A stretch of 64,000 nucleotides of DNA from NCBI GenBank assembly GCA_021292105.1, contig CM037861.1, forward strand, positions 28,482,545 to 28,546,544, in the 5' to 3' direction. Source of the stretch: Anadara kagoshimensis. Its lineage: Eukaryota > Mollusca > Bivalvia > Arcoida > Arcidae. Shown piece by piece: positions 46,152 to 57,290 of this stretch. The number at the start of each line of letters is the position of its first letter. Within the stretch, counting starts at the first letter, position 1. Made by a program: the position numbers and the translations under genes. The notes under the pieces are model-generated. The model saw only the letters and a program-made list of their open reading frames with translations. It made no database searches and was not told where the DNA came from.

Positions 46152-49100
46152 TTATATAATCATGCATTTATTTTATATGAAACTTTATTATACACATACC
46201 ACAGGTATTATTGAAAAACAGTCAAACCTGTCTCGAAAAGGCCACCCAAGGGAACCAGTAAAAGTGGCCTTTATTTGCAGGTGCCCTTTATACACAGGTT
46301 CAAATAATATCAATAAAGAACAATTGTGATACAATTCTACTGGCCTTTATAAGCAGGTTGCCCTTTTATAGAAGTGGCCTTTAAGGCAGGTTGGACTGTA
46401 TGTTGTCTTGCTAATTTAAACATATGCTTTTATTAGAAGAGGCTTCTGTGGTTGGGTGGACCAAAGCACAGGATTAGAAATCACAATACTTTTCATTGCC
46501 TGATTAGTATCCATTCATACGACAGCATATGCATTTTTTGAGAAAATTTCATGACTCATTTACATAAGGTTGGTGGTTTCCTGCAGGAACTCCAGTTACC
46601 TTATAGACTACATTGATATACATGGAAGAAATCTTGACTTGGGCATAAAACATCATTACTCTAAAGGAATTCCAGTTTCCTGATAGACCATATTGATATA
46701 CATGTACATCATAATTACATGGAAGTTATCTTGGCTTGAGCATAAAACATCATTACTCCATTCCATTCTTCATGATTTGTATGTTTTATTTCAGGGACAT
46801 GCCCCAGCAGGAGGATGCTTAGTTTCACTATCATGTGACTATAGAATCATGGCACCAAACTATACAATAGGTCTGAATGAAACTCAGTTGGTAAGTTTGC
46901 ATCTCCATTTGCCCTTTCATCTGTATTTGGTGACATCTCTATATTAATTTACTAGTATTCTTGACAATGATGTAAAACCCCATTCAATCAGTCTTATGGT
47001 GTGACTACAAATCACGGCACCAAACTATACTGATATTATGAAAGAAACTCAGTTGATAAGTTTGATGTCTACATTTCTTCCTTCTTACATGGCACAGGGA
47101 TGACAACCACTTAAGAAATGAAATTCTAATCATGGTGTTTCAAGAGATAATGCAAGATAGTGTGGCGCGTGCCAAATTCGATGAAGGGCAAAGCAGAAAT
47201 GTCATTTCTTATTTTTACAATTATTTCTTTGAATAATGATTTTGTACCTGTATAAATTTGTTTCAAGTCTTGGCACTATTTCTTCCATACCTGCTTACGT
47301 GAAATAGTTTTTTTTGCCATGCAATATCAGCGCATCTCACTTGACCACATGACCTTTAGTGACATCATATTATTCAAAAGACAATCACATAATGTCATCC
47401 GGTGGAGGGCACGATGTCATTTTGCGGGAAAACTGATACACATCATTGGTCATGACCCCAATTGTCTTTCAACTGGAATTGCAATACCATTGCTTCTGCA
47501 TGTTTCATCAGAGAGATACAGTCATTTTGTAAATATTATGGATTGACAGTAGTTACTTATGAATTAGGTCCCTAGAATTTTATCCCAATTGTTCTCTATT
47601 CATAATTTTTGAACCTGTATATAAAAGCCACCTGCCCATAAAGGCCTTTTTTACTGGTTCCCTTGGGTGGCCTTAACAGACAGGTTTCACTGTATTTGAT
47701 GAAATGGTTTTAATGTTGTATGTAGACTGTGATGATTAATGATCTATTGTTCACTTGTTACTACTGACATTTTAACCCTTCTTCTGCGGGAGCAGGGTTT
47801 TCCCGACATCCTCAGTGTAGTTCCTTATGCGGGAGCAGGGTTTTCCCGACATGTCACATGACCTATCGCTTCAGAAAAGTAAACATTGTTTTTGTCCTAG
47901 AAATGCGGGGTTTGTGGTAAATGAATTTAAAATTTCAAATTAAAGTACATATTTTTCAATTTGTTGTTGTTATATTTGCACGAAATATTGTTTTTGTACA
48001 CAAATTGCATCGAATTCGACAACAGCTTATAAATGACATCATGTGATCTAAAAGTACATGTGCTGGTTTCGAGAAAGTTATAGAATATTGTTAAATAATT
48101 TAAAAACATTGTTCAATAGCATGCCAGTGGTAGGGCATTTCTAAGTTTGGGTCCATTTGCGGGGTCACCTTTGAAATGGGTTTATATTTAGCTCAGTTAT
48201 AAATTGTTAATCATGTTTATTATGCACTATTGATATTGTAAACATTTACTATGACTGTTAAAGGCTTAGCTTTGTGTATTTTACATGTTATATGTGGATT
48301 TTGATCTGTTGTTATTTTCTGTTTGTTCCAGGGAATAGTTGCTCCATTTTGGTAAGTATATATTTGATAAGTGAAATGATTACTATCGGCACCTTGTTAC
48401 TTAGTAGTACCACTGCAGTAGCTCAGTTAGTAGAGTGCTTTCTCTGTAAGTGTGAGGTTGTGGGTTTGAAGACCGGCCGGGTCTGGCCCAAGACTTGAAA
48501 GTAGGTAGTGACTATTCTCGGCATCACGAAATGAAAGTCACAGTTCTTTCGGATGGGAACTTAAAATTACGAAGACCCGTGTCATGGCGGGCTTTGCATG
48601 CTAAAGACCCCTGCTGTATAATGCCATCAACGCAACGCACAACCAAAATTTCTGCACTTTTGCCTATAGCTGGCGACGGCACGATACTGTAACCCGCTTT
48701 ATATTGGCGCATACTTATTTTAGCGATTGACGAATGGTAAACATATTAGCGCAGTTTAATTTTAGCGTAATCAGTTTCAGACTGAGTCGTATAATACCTC
48801 TTTATATTATCTTATTTTCTTGCCTTTAACCCGCATATTTTATAATTTGAGAAGTGAATGTCAGTATTCGGCAGGTTACAAGAAAATAATAAAAAATAAA
48901 TATGTAATTGTGTATAATTTATTTTTACTTTTACTGGGAAAAAATATCGGTAACTGACCCGGGACAGACAGACTGATGTCTGTAGGAGGCTTTCATCATA
49001 ATTTGGCCCTCTCGTAGATTTTACTAAATAAATATTTAAATCAACAATAATATTTTTTAATTCATTCATTTAAATGCCAACTGTTTTTATTTCAAATACA

Positions 49101-51955
49101 AAATTAATGTTTCGACACAATGTCAATGTAACCCCGATAACAGCCGCTTAGATCATTAGAGGTCAATAATGAGGATTTATAGTGTTTGCCGATCATCACA
49201 GAAAAAATAAACAATTCCCGCATAACTGGTCTAATTTGTTGACATTTATTGTTAATAGTACGCTACTGTGAAATTAAAATTGATTACCTAAAAAGAGACT
49301 TGTCACATTGTAAGTATCACATACAATGGCCGGTAATTAACATCTATTCTAATTTATCCTTTAATCCGCTTGTTGGAGGTCAGTCTATTGGGTCATTAAT
49401 CCCTAATTACTCATCATATGTGAGTATAGTATATTGATGGAAGCGGTTTTTTTACACCATTGTCATTCAGAACAAATAGTATTTGACAAAAACTGACTAT
49501 ATAACCATCTAACGTGCGTCCATACCAAAGCGCTGTACAGTACTTATTTCTGTAATTTTAGCGACAGTTTTATTTTAGCGCTGACAGTCTTATCGTCAAT
49601 AGCGCTAAAATAAAACTGTCGCTAAAAAAACACGGTTTACAGTATTAGTGAAATATTCTTGACTAGGATGTTAAACACCATTACTCAACTCAACTTGTTA
49701 CATAATAGGCTTGACATGACAAATAATTGAGCCGTCATTACTTATTGTAGTAAACACATAGGATAATTTAGAATCATTACGTCACATATGTTTGGTTAAA
49801 TATTTTTTGGATTTTTAAAAATCATCTGGTGAAAATATTCATGAAATTGTGTTTTGTCAAAATCTATCAAATTTAGGCTTGGCAAGTAAAATTTCTTGTT
49901 GACATTAAATTTCATGGAATTTACTTACTCTCAAAAAAAGCAAAATTTACTCCCCCGGAATAGTGGTAACTTGCAGTATGTATAAGTGTCTGCAATACAT
50001 CCACCCTGCACCACTTTCCATTAAAGCTGGCAATGTGTTAATATAAATTGCCTAACGTGACTGACAGAAAAATCATTTCCTTCCACAAGGTCACTTCACC
50101 TAATTCAGTCCTTAGCATTCATGCTAATTGAAGACATGCCATTAGCAATATTAAATTTAAGCTCAAAAGTGAGATATTGTAACCTGTCTTTGTTATGTTG
50201 TGTATCATGCATTATGCATCCTGCAATGTCATTTAATTGTTAATACAATAGGCCATAAAAAATGAAATTGATTGTATAAGTGCTGTAGCTATTCCAGGCA
50301 AACTGAAAATGAAATATTAATTTTTATACCTTAAGGAGTTAAGATTTTCATACAAATAAAAAAAGATAAAAGTTCCTGACATAACTCCATTCACATTATC
50401 ATAGTTTTACTGCATAGGCAACCATCATGCTTTTTTAAATATGGAATGGGAAAATTGTGCCTCTTTCCACAAATCATTATGTACTCATGAAATGACTTGT
50501 TATACAGGTTCAGTGACACTCTAATCAACACTGTTGGATTCAGACAAGCAGAGAGAGCGTTACAGTTAGGATACATGTTTACCACAGATGAAGCTAAAGC
50601 TTGCGGTCTTATAGACAGAGTCGTTAATCCAGATCAGATCATGGATGCTGCTCATGAAGAAATGAAAAAAATGTTTGCTGTCCCAGGTACAGTAGATTCT
50701 GCTTAACTGCACAACTTTGGGTCTGAATCCCTTCCGGACAGATGCCAGTGTGGAAACTTTGTTGGTTTGTGATTTTCTCTGTGCACTGTGGTTTCCTATA
50801 CCATTCGTGAACTGACCATGAAGGCCTAAGAATAAGTAAAAGAACATGGGCATTAAACTCCAGTGTCCACTTTACTCCACTTTTGCCACTCTGCTTTATG
50901 GTAAAAAGTATACTGTGTAAAAACAAACTTTAGCAAGTTAAAATAATAAAAATTCTTAACGGTGACTCTTATACTGCGAATATATCTTCTCAGCGAAAAT
51001 TCTTTATTCTTTTTGTACATTTTCTGTACACTTAGAACCCTGAGAAACTCTTATTGCAAAAAAGTTTTGCAGACCAAACCCTGAAAGTTTCCTAACTCTA
51101 ATGTTTCTTTCTTTAATAAATATCAAATTCTAGACATTTTCACATATGAAACACAATAGAGACATGGGTACTTGAGTCAAAACCCTATTGTGACCTTGAC
51201 TGATCTTTTCTAACTGGTACAATACTTTCAAACATAGTTGAGACAGATCTTGGCAACAAAATATTTGAAAAGGAACACAAAACAAAGTCCCCTGAATTTT
51301 GGACGGTTGGAATTTAATTTTTGACAACCAAAAATCTTTTTTGTCTTTATTATATGAATATATTTTAAATATTTGAAATAAAAAGCAAACATACATGTTC
51401 ATGTCTAATTCACAATCCTTAAATAAAAATAAGTAAAAACTCTGAAACTGGCAATTGAAGTTGAACACTTGAACTTCCATCAGGTAAGTGAGGCCAGGTG
51501 CTCCGGAAGGGTAAGCATGTACACCTAACTTCTCTGATCAAAATTGAGAGAAAGGACCTATGTCTATGCTCCATTCAGAATCATGGTCTAGTGTTTTCAG
51601 TACTCTATTTTAGACATAAAAAATAAAGATAATTTTTACATAGATACACACATGTACTAGTATATACAATAGCCTGCCTCTTTGTTCTAGCCACATTTCT
51701 CTTGCATTAATTTTTTTGTGAACAAATTTACCTCTTTTTGAAGGCAACCCTGCAGTCATTATTTCACATATATTGTTTGTTTCAGACTTTGCAAGACAAA
51801 TTACAAAGAATCAGTGCCGAAAAGAATTTATAGACAAACTTCTTACCAAAAGAGAAGCTGATACTGATAATTTTGTGAATTATATAACCAAAGACTCCAT
51901 ACAAAAAGCCATGGGCAAATATTTAGAAAGCTTAAAAAAGCGAAAATCGGGCTGA
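39572..51955 (+). CDS. ECI1: Enoyl-CoA delta isomerase 1, mitochondrial
   Basis: Eight exons join in phase: 39572-39593, 41315-41461, 42158-42285, 44990-45136, 46795-46890, 48332-48351, 50508-50686 and 51786-51955 (TGA), giving 302 aa, the usual length. The enzyme moves cis-3 or trans-3 double bonds to trans-2 so that unsaturated fatty acids can be beta-oxidised. The N-terminus is rich in Arg, Ser and Cys with RRNLSTSA, fitting a mitochondrial transit peptide. The crotonase fold shows APVNSLNLEYLTEF, the oxyanion-hole segments FSAGLDILEM and APAGGCLVSLSCDYRIM, and GLNETQL with the catalytic Glu at 177. The end reads FVNYITKDSIQKAMGKYLE. There is no peroxisomal SKL end. The start at 39572 was chosen because its 22-nt exon splices in phase to the exon at 41315; a second ATG follows directly. 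Confidence 0.95.
39760..39925. mobile_element. CAGTCAAACCTG-family element, partial, in ECI1 intron 1
   Basis: Begins cagtcaaacctgtctataaa; a second start of the same kind is at about 39905. The blocks are incomplete and the far end is not clear. Confidence 0.6.
40150..40290. repeat. Dispersed repeat (CCTGGTGGAAGTTCACAT), in ECI1 intron 1
   Basis: Contains gagcacccggcctcacttcc and gtcagtttcaaagtttttac, as in 3280-3425. Confidence 0.7.
40500..40634. mobile_element. CAGTCAAACCTG-family element, fragment, in ECI1 intron 1
   Basis: Carries tccttatatacagttcaaaa, ataacataaataagtagcat and the end caggtagatttgactgta. Confidence 0.55.
40972..41160. mobile_element. CACGTG-family element, diverged, in ECI1 intron 1
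   Basis: Begins aatggagtttgctgctgttc and ends cagaggagaaccccatt; the E-box has decayed to CACATG. It ends about 155 bp upstream of exon 2. Confidence 0.75.
41469..41632. mobile_element. CAGGGATGAAG-family element next to the exon 2 donor of ECI1
   Basis: Begins cggggatgaagcataactat and ends ctaatcttaatccctg. It starts 8 nt into intron 2, directly after the donor ACAG|gtaact. Relative to transcription it has the same orientation as the copy beside DESI-PUL exon 7. Confidence 0.8.
42290..43295. other. ECI1 intron 3, first part: no further gene seen
   Basis: Several frames of 60-75 codons (for example 42452-42646 and 42712-42942) lack similarity to anything I recognise and have no splice logic with ECI1. 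The segment 42780-43095 reads like a decayed dispersed repeat. Confidence 0.4.
43301..43645 (+). mobile_element. tRNA-derived SINE, best copy, in ECI1 intron 3
   Basis: Full order: A box gcggtagctcagttggtaga, B box gggttcaaacccccgc, cccaagacttgaaagtgggt, gaaatgaaagtcacggttct, tgctgtataatgctatcaac, tagctggcgtcatcacgata, tataagtgaaatattcttga, and caccattactcaactcaact. The end has direct caact units. Used as the family reference. Confidence 0.92.
44428..44765 (+). mobile_element. tRNA-derived SINE, diverged, in ECI1 intron 3
   Basis: Has cattagttcagatggtagag, gtgggaggtcatgggtgcaa, gcattatagaatgaaag and tctcgatataagtgaaatgt. It is several per cent more decayed than the copy at 43301. Confidence 0.85.
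46106..46150. repeat. (GT)n microsatellite
   Basis: About 22 uninterrupted GT units in ECI1 intron 4. Confidence 0.97.
46217..46402. mobile_element. CAGTCAAACCTG-family element, near full length, in ECI1 intron 4
   Basis: Begins acagtcaaacctgtctcgaa and ends ttaaggcaggttggactgta. It holds one copy of each internal block that is amplified at 861-1600, so it is a good single-unit reference. Confidence 0.85.
47000..47090 (+). pseudogene. Decayed duplicate of ECI1 exon 5 with a lost splice donor
   Basis: The run tgtgactacaaatcacggca, ccaaactatac, then gaaactcagttgataagttt parallels exon 5 at 46837-46897 (tgtgactatagaatcatggc, ccaaactatac, gaaactcagttggtaagttt), including bases past the exon border. 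The donor GT has become AT, and the interior has indels. The repeat-like tail gtattcttgacaatgatgta lies between the two copies. Confidence 0.75.
47570..47696. mobile_element. CAGTCAAACCTG-family element, partial, in ECI1 intron 5
   Basis: Contains tttatcccaattgttctcta, ttgaacctgtatataaaagc and the end gacaggtttcactgta. Confidence 0.75.
47785..47852 (+). repeat. Two direct copies of a 25-bp GC-rich word
   Basis: tgcgggagcagggttttccc followed by gacat occurs at 47785 and 47828, 43 bp apart, in an otherwise AT-rich intron. Confidence 0.9.
48332..48351 (+). CDS. ECI1: ECI1 exon 6, a 20-nt microexon
   Basis: Twenty bases between ttccag and gtaagt encode GIVAPF plus two bases of a Trp codon finished by exon 7. 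The residues match the GI(I/V)APFW segment that follows the catalytic Glu in ECI1 proteins, so skipping it would also shift the frame. Confidence 0.92.
48409..49695 (+). mobile_element. tRNA-derived SINE split by a nested element, in ECI1 intron 6
   Basis: The SINE body runs 48409-48686 (cactgcagtagctcagttag to ctggcgacggcacgata) and resumes at 49645 with ttagtgaaatattcttgact and caccattactcaactcaact. The 956 bp between belong to another element. Confidence 0.85.
48687..49642. mobile_element. 956-bp TA-target inverted-repeat element nested in the SINE
   Basis: Begins ctgtaacccgctttatattg and ends gtgcgg-like cacggtttacag, with TA on both sides (48685-48686 and 49643-49644). The right end contains a strong hairpin at about 49560-49627, in which tagcgacagttttattttag pairs with its complement. 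The interior has no credible gene. It fits a Tc1/mariner-like non-autonomous element. Confidence 0.75.
49700..50507. other. End of ECI1 intron 6: nothing recognised
   Basis: AT-rich sequence without known repeat ends or a coding signal. Confidence 0.5.
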
Positions 51956-51988
51956 CAATATAGTTGTGCATTTATGATGCCAGTAGGA

Positions 51989-52194
51989 ATTGGATTAGCC
52001 GCTGTACCACTTGTTGCCCCCTAACAATAGTGCAGAAAACTTATTTCCAATGGAATCCGTTATGGGATTGCATGAGATGACGTTTTCCCCTAAAAACTGC
52101 ATTATTCCTGGTATTTGCTCCGTCAACGTTTTCCAAAATGTTCCCTACAAATGTTAAGATGTATTCATCACATGGTACAGTGGCGAATCCAATT
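51989..52194. mobile_element. CACGTG-family element in the ECI1 3' UTR
   Basis: Begins aattggattagccgctgtac and ends gtacagtggcgaatccaatt, 33 bp after the ECI1 stop codon and before its poly-A signal, so it is probably part of the mature mRNA. Confidence 0.8.
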
Positions 52195-52267
52195 TAATAA
52201 TGTATATAATTTGAAGCTTTGAATGGTAAAACTTGTAATTCTTGTTAGTTAATTATTTGTTTAACAA

Positions 52268-52273
52268 AATAAA
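52268..52273 (+). terminator. Probable poly-A signal of ECI1
   Basis: AATAAA lies 313 bp after the ECI1 stop; it is the first canonical signal downstream. Confidence 0.6.
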
Positions 52274-52419
52274 GAGAAATATATATTAAACAGATGTTTT
52301 ATATCCATACATTTATTGTATTACACCCAAGTAAAGAGGAAGACAACTTAGTAGTTGCTAACCTTACAAGATTCAAAACTCGGTCAAAACTCTGAAAATT
52401 TCAAAGGTTATTGTTTTTA

Positions 52420-54078
52420 GCTCACCTGACCGAAGGTCATGTGAGCTTATGGCATAGCGCAGCGTGTGTATGTGCGTGCGTGTGTGCGTGCGTCATTAAC
52501 ACCTATTTTCGACTTCTCCTCTGAAACTACTGGACAGTTTTTAATGAAACTTTGTCAGAAGTATACATGGGCTGGTGCAATTCAGATTTGTTCGTTGCTA
52601 TGGCTACCATAACTAGGTCAAGGTGACCTAGGGGTGCAAAAATTTTAAAAAATCTTCTTCTCCGAAACTACTGATTGGAGAAAAAATCTGATGTGATATT
52701 TGGCTTCTCTAGGATCTTAAGCCTATAGTTTGTTCATTTTGTGAAATTCGGATGAAAAATAGGTTACGCGTTTTTGCGTTTAATTTTGAAAAAATCGTAA
52801 AATAGCTTCAAATTGTTATAACTTGACTATTTAACCAGATAATGACATGGGGTTTTCAGTTTTGACATCTTCTTGTTAGTGTCTTCAAAATGAGGTCAAG
52901 GTCAATTGTGAAGGTCGTGACCTATTTTTTTTTTAACCTCTGATTATAATTATTATCTCGAAAACTATAAACTTTTTGTATAGGCATGTATATTATAATG
53001 TTGTAGGTATCGATACAACAATCATTTTGATGTTTAGAAAAAGGTCATGGGTTCAAAGGTCAAGGTCACAGATGTGAAACATTACTGAAATGGTTAATTA
53101 TCTCGAAAACTATCAACTTTTTGTATAGGCATGTATATTAGAATGTTGTAGGTATTGATACAACAATCATTTTACTGTATAGAAAATGGTTATGGGTTCA
53201 AAGGTCAAGGTCACAGATGTTAAACAATACCGAAATGGTTAATTATCTCGAAAACTATAAACTTTTTGTATAGGCATGTATAATAGAATGTTGTAGGTAT
53301 TGATATAACGATTATTTTTTATGTATAGAAAAAGGCCATGGGTTCAAAGGTCAAGGTCACAGATGTGAAACAATACCGAAATGGTTAATTATCTTGAAAA
53401 CTATAAACTTTTTGTATAGGCTTTTATATTAGAATGTTGTAGGTATTGACACAACGATCATTTTGATGTATAGAAAAAAGGTTATGGGTTCAAAGGTCAA
53501 GGTCCAGATGCAAAACAATACTGAAATGGTTAATTATCTCGAAAACTATAAACTTTTTGTATAGGCATATATATTAGAATGTTGTAGGTATCGATACAAC
53601 GATCATTTTGATGTATAGAAAAAGGTCATGGATTCAAAGGTCAAGGTCACAGATGTGAAACAATACCGAAATAGTTCATTATCTCGAAAACTATAAACTT
53701 TTTGTATAGGCATGTATATTAGAATGTTGTAGGTATTGATACAACAATCATTTTGATGTATAGAAAAGGGTTATTGGTTCAAAGGTCAAGGTCACATATG
53801 CGAAACAATACTGAAATGGTTAATTCGATGTATAGAAAAAGGTCATGGGTTCAAAGGTCAAGGTCACCGATGTGAAACAATATTAAATGGTTAATTATCT
53901 CAAAAACTATAAACTTTTTGTATAGGCATGTATATTAGAATGTTGTAGGTATTGATACATCGGTTATTATGATGTAAAGAAAAAAGTCATTGGGGTTTAG
54001 TATTTATGTTTTCTTTAAATCTATCAGCTAGCCATTAGTTATCAGGTGAGCGTATCAGGCCCATGGGCATCTTGTTAT
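52420..54078 (+). repeat. AGGTCAAGGTCA tandem array (~150-bp unit) with inverted boundaries
   Basis: About eight units carry gggttcaaaggtcaaggtca, tgaaacaataccgaaatggt, ttatctcgaaaactataaac, tttttgtataggcatgtata and gaatgttgtaggtattgata. The array starts with agctcacctgaccgaaggtc and ends with atcaggtgagcg and caggcccatgggcatcttg, the same border words as at 30418-31510. Unit lengths vary, and one unit near 53825 lacks its first half. No coding sequence. Confidence 0.93.
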
Positions 54079-55200
54079 GTTATCAGACTCAAATGTGCCA
54101 CAGCAATACAGAAACATATAAATGTCGAGATTCAATGCCTATATAACAAAATTACAAGAAGAAGAGTACAAAAGATTTAATGAAAACTCATTTTCCAAAC
54201 TATTGTTATATGAAAAGTGCAAATTTTCATATAAAATCACCAAACACTTTACATATTATTGTTTTATAAATATGTTGGGAACAGACGGGAGATATAACAA
54301 ACAATAATGTTTTGTTTTAAACACTAATCGGCAAGCAAGGGCCAAAATAATGATTTTTTTTCACATTTTCGTATTTTTGGGGTAGGGGAAACAAAATGAT
54401 TTGCTACGGTATTAAGGTTCCATATTTCCGTAGTTTTGTAACATTTTTATCTACAGGACTACCAAGGCTTTATAAAAATATATAGTTTGTCATATTTAAT
54501 GCATAAACAACAGATTTACAAGAATCGAAAGACAGTAGATATGATAAAAACGCAATTTACAGCATCGGTTTTATCGCTATTTTAAAATTTTGACACAAAA
54601 TCGGAAAACTGTCAGGATGTTTTGCATTTTAATCTATCATGTGTCCAAAATGAAAGATAGAATGAACATTTTTGTGTTGTTTTTGCCACAAAATGCTTCA
54701 AAGTCTGGAATTTTTATTTTTACCAAAATTTAACATTTGCAGAGGCTTTTCTTCAAAAACTGTTTCTGATTAAAAAATCGGAAACGATTTGACGCGTAAG
54801 AAATTGGTTTTCAGTAACTAGGGACATTTTCCTACAAGAATCAACCCTCAAACCACTTGGCCTCATTCACCCGGATTTTAGCTATGGTCTCTTGGACTAT
54901 CAGCTTGATATGTACAAACGGTCCGGTGGCATGGGAACTCAAGTTGTTGAAATACGAAAATTGTCCCCTGGGCACAACCCTGACCCACACAAAGAATAAC
55001 ATATTAACTAATGTGTAAAATAATGCAATATCAGACAGTATTAGACCATACGAAAGCCTATTAAAATCATTAGTAAAAAAATAAAATGCGAAATAAAGGC
55101 GTTATAACGCGAATTACAGGCGTAATAACGCAAAATAAAGTCGTTATAATGCGAATTAAAGGCGTTATTAAACCATTAAGACAGTATATATATTGTTAAT
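54079..55200. other. No recognised gene
   Basis: One frame, 54122-54307, encodes a polar peptide beginning MSRFNAYITKLQEEEYKRF. It could be an exon remnant, but no splice partners or family are seen. The rest is AT-rich. Around 55090-55170 a short unit with gcgttataacgcgaat occurs about three times. Confidence 0.35.
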
Positions 55201-57290
55201 TTTTAATTTAGGAGTATAAAATCATTCTGAAACAAAACCACTCTACAGAGATTTAAAGCGAATGCCAATTACATAATCAAATTATAATGCATCTTCTATG
55301 ATAACAATTTCACAGAACTATTTTATTGTTTCATTATGTAATTGGACATTTTACACTTATCTTCAACATAAATGACACACGGATGAATGGTTCATTACGG
55401 AAAGCCATATAATATAGACAAGTATTTTAAATACTTTTAACACCACAAAGACGATTAGCACTATATCAATGTTCATGTTGTCTGATCTGATGCTAAACAT
55501 ACTAGTACCTGTCTTGTTAGGTTTGCCTCGATTGAATAAAGATCCAATTACACTGCAAACTAATCTGAAATACGAACTCAGGAGTGATTGTCCTATGTTG
55601 AGTTGACTATGCTCTCAGTGTTGTATCGAAACTGATGATGGAGAAATGGAATACATTTTTTGTTTCATGAGTCTTTTGCTTATAGTTTATTAATTTTGTA
55701 AAATGTTGTAGAAAAATGTGTTAAATTTAAATCAAATTCGTAAAATGGTTTAAATTCTTGTATTTTTATTATTTGAACAGATAATGACATGACCTTTAAA
55801 ATAGTGTAAAGGTCAATTTGTTTTCAAGACGATTGTAGCTATTTTTAGCGTTTTTATGCCAATGCTTGGTTAACACTGCTTTCCTACACAAGCACAAGGG
55901 CAAATAGCATGACCTTATGTTTTGACAAAAAGTATGTGAAGATTTTTTCATTGGCTTATCACATTTTGATGTTTTTGTGAGGTAGCCTTCAAAGTATGAC
56001 CGCGATAAATGTTCAAGGTCATATCTTAGATTTTGAATTGCGTGCATTTGTTAATAGTTTAGTTAATTTTGGAAAATATTTAATAAGAAGTTTCACTTTT
56101 CCTGAAATTCTATTTTTCTCTGCATCAATGCTGAATCTAAGGTCAAGGTCAAGATCTCATTTGCAATTCATTGCTTTAAATTGCTACATCTTGTCTTTAT
56201 GTAAAGATTTTGACATGGGGCCTCAGTTTCGGCGTGTTTGAACAGTGCCCGTGATAGTAGAATTTGGGTCAAAGATCAAGGTCATGGACTAGTTTTTATC
56301 TAGATGTGCATCTTATTAAATTATATCAATGGATTGTTCATGTAGATTGATTGTAGCGGTTATTATTTCAATGAGAAAATAAATGCAGATTACAAATCAA
56401 AAGCAAACACACAAATCTATGACCGAATCACTATTCAGAAGCAAAGTAAAACTTTGAAACTAAATGTAATAAGTTAGGTTAAACACGTGAACTGCCACCA
56501 GGGAAGAAAGTCTGTGTGATCAGGAAGAATTACCACATCCTGTTTAGCTAGCTTATTCGACACTTGTGTATTCAAAATTGAGTGAAAGAAACACGGAACT
56601 ATTGGACGCAAATATATCCAGAGCAAACATGGACACATATATCAAACATCAACAATACTGTGATGACGGTCATAAAACGTTTTGGCGGGCTTGATAACAA
56701 AATCATTTGTTATGGCATGGTTTAAAGTACATTGCCGTTACGAATTTTCAATTTTGAAAGAATAAGTTGATTTAGGTTTATTTTTATTTTACTCGCAATT
56801 CTGTTTAACTTCTATAGCTAAGGGCGTCTTGTTGCTTGTTATGGGATGTCATGTATAGTGGTCGATATTAGGTTTTCATTCATAATTGTTTTTCACTTCT
56901 GATCAATTGAATCACTATATTATCATAATGAAAACAAACACGACTTCGATGCTTATTGGAGATTACACATTTGGCGATTACACGAATACCAAAACCAGAT
57001 CAGTGATTAAATACTTATACACATAATCATAAAATGTTATAATTTGAATGAAAAAATGCACTCTTATAATTGTTTTCTGAGCGTTTGTTGTATATTTACC
57101 ACATTTTATCAGCATATATTGATGAAGTATTGAATATAAACCTGAAAGATGAAAAACAATCTGACTACCAGATCCTATATGAAGATAATTTTGTGTGTGT
57201 AAAAATCAAGTCTGAATATAACAACTCCGGTGTAACATCAATTATCAGAAATATACTATTGTCTAAATTTGCTGCTAGCTAAAATTTGAA
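55200..57290. repeat. Segmental duplication, copy A
   Basis: Blocks here recur in the same order in copy B. Examples are tatgctctcagtgttgtatc (55608) with 58660, taaatgttcaaggtcatatc (56007) with 59070, tcattgctttaaattgctac (56168) with 59228, and aattacacatttggcgattac-like sequence (56960) with 60830. The offset grows from about 3.0 to 4.1 kb because copy B has extra sequence near 59360-60180. Confidence 0.8.
57113..57282 (+). CDS. Candidate terminal exon, unknown protein
   Basis: After the acceptor ccacattttatcag an open frame of 56 codons runs to TAA: AYIDEVLNINLKDEKQSDYQ, then VKIKSEYNNSGVTSIIRN. Composition is polar and protein-like. I recognise no family, and upstream exons were not found. 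The homologous place in copy B is split by an inserted element. It could be an old exon carried by the duplication. Confidence 0.3.

Larger units (their letters stand above)
45137..46794. other. ECI1 intron 4: repeats only
   Basis: Contains a decayed segment with cactattttgacaatatcgt-like words near 45200, a SINE-related minus-strand piece at about 45815-45960, the (GT)n tract, and the element at 46217-46402. No additional coding exon fits the ECI1 alignment. Confidence 0.5.

Noticed and set aside
50566-50926. Two 95-codon minus-strand frames
   Set aside because: They overlap ECI1 exon 7 antisense and a SINE-like tail; no independent support.
52420-54078. CRISPR-like array of regularly spaced repeats
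   Set aside because: Units are ~150 bp with conserved, not unique, spacers in a eukaryotic genome; it is a tandem satellite.
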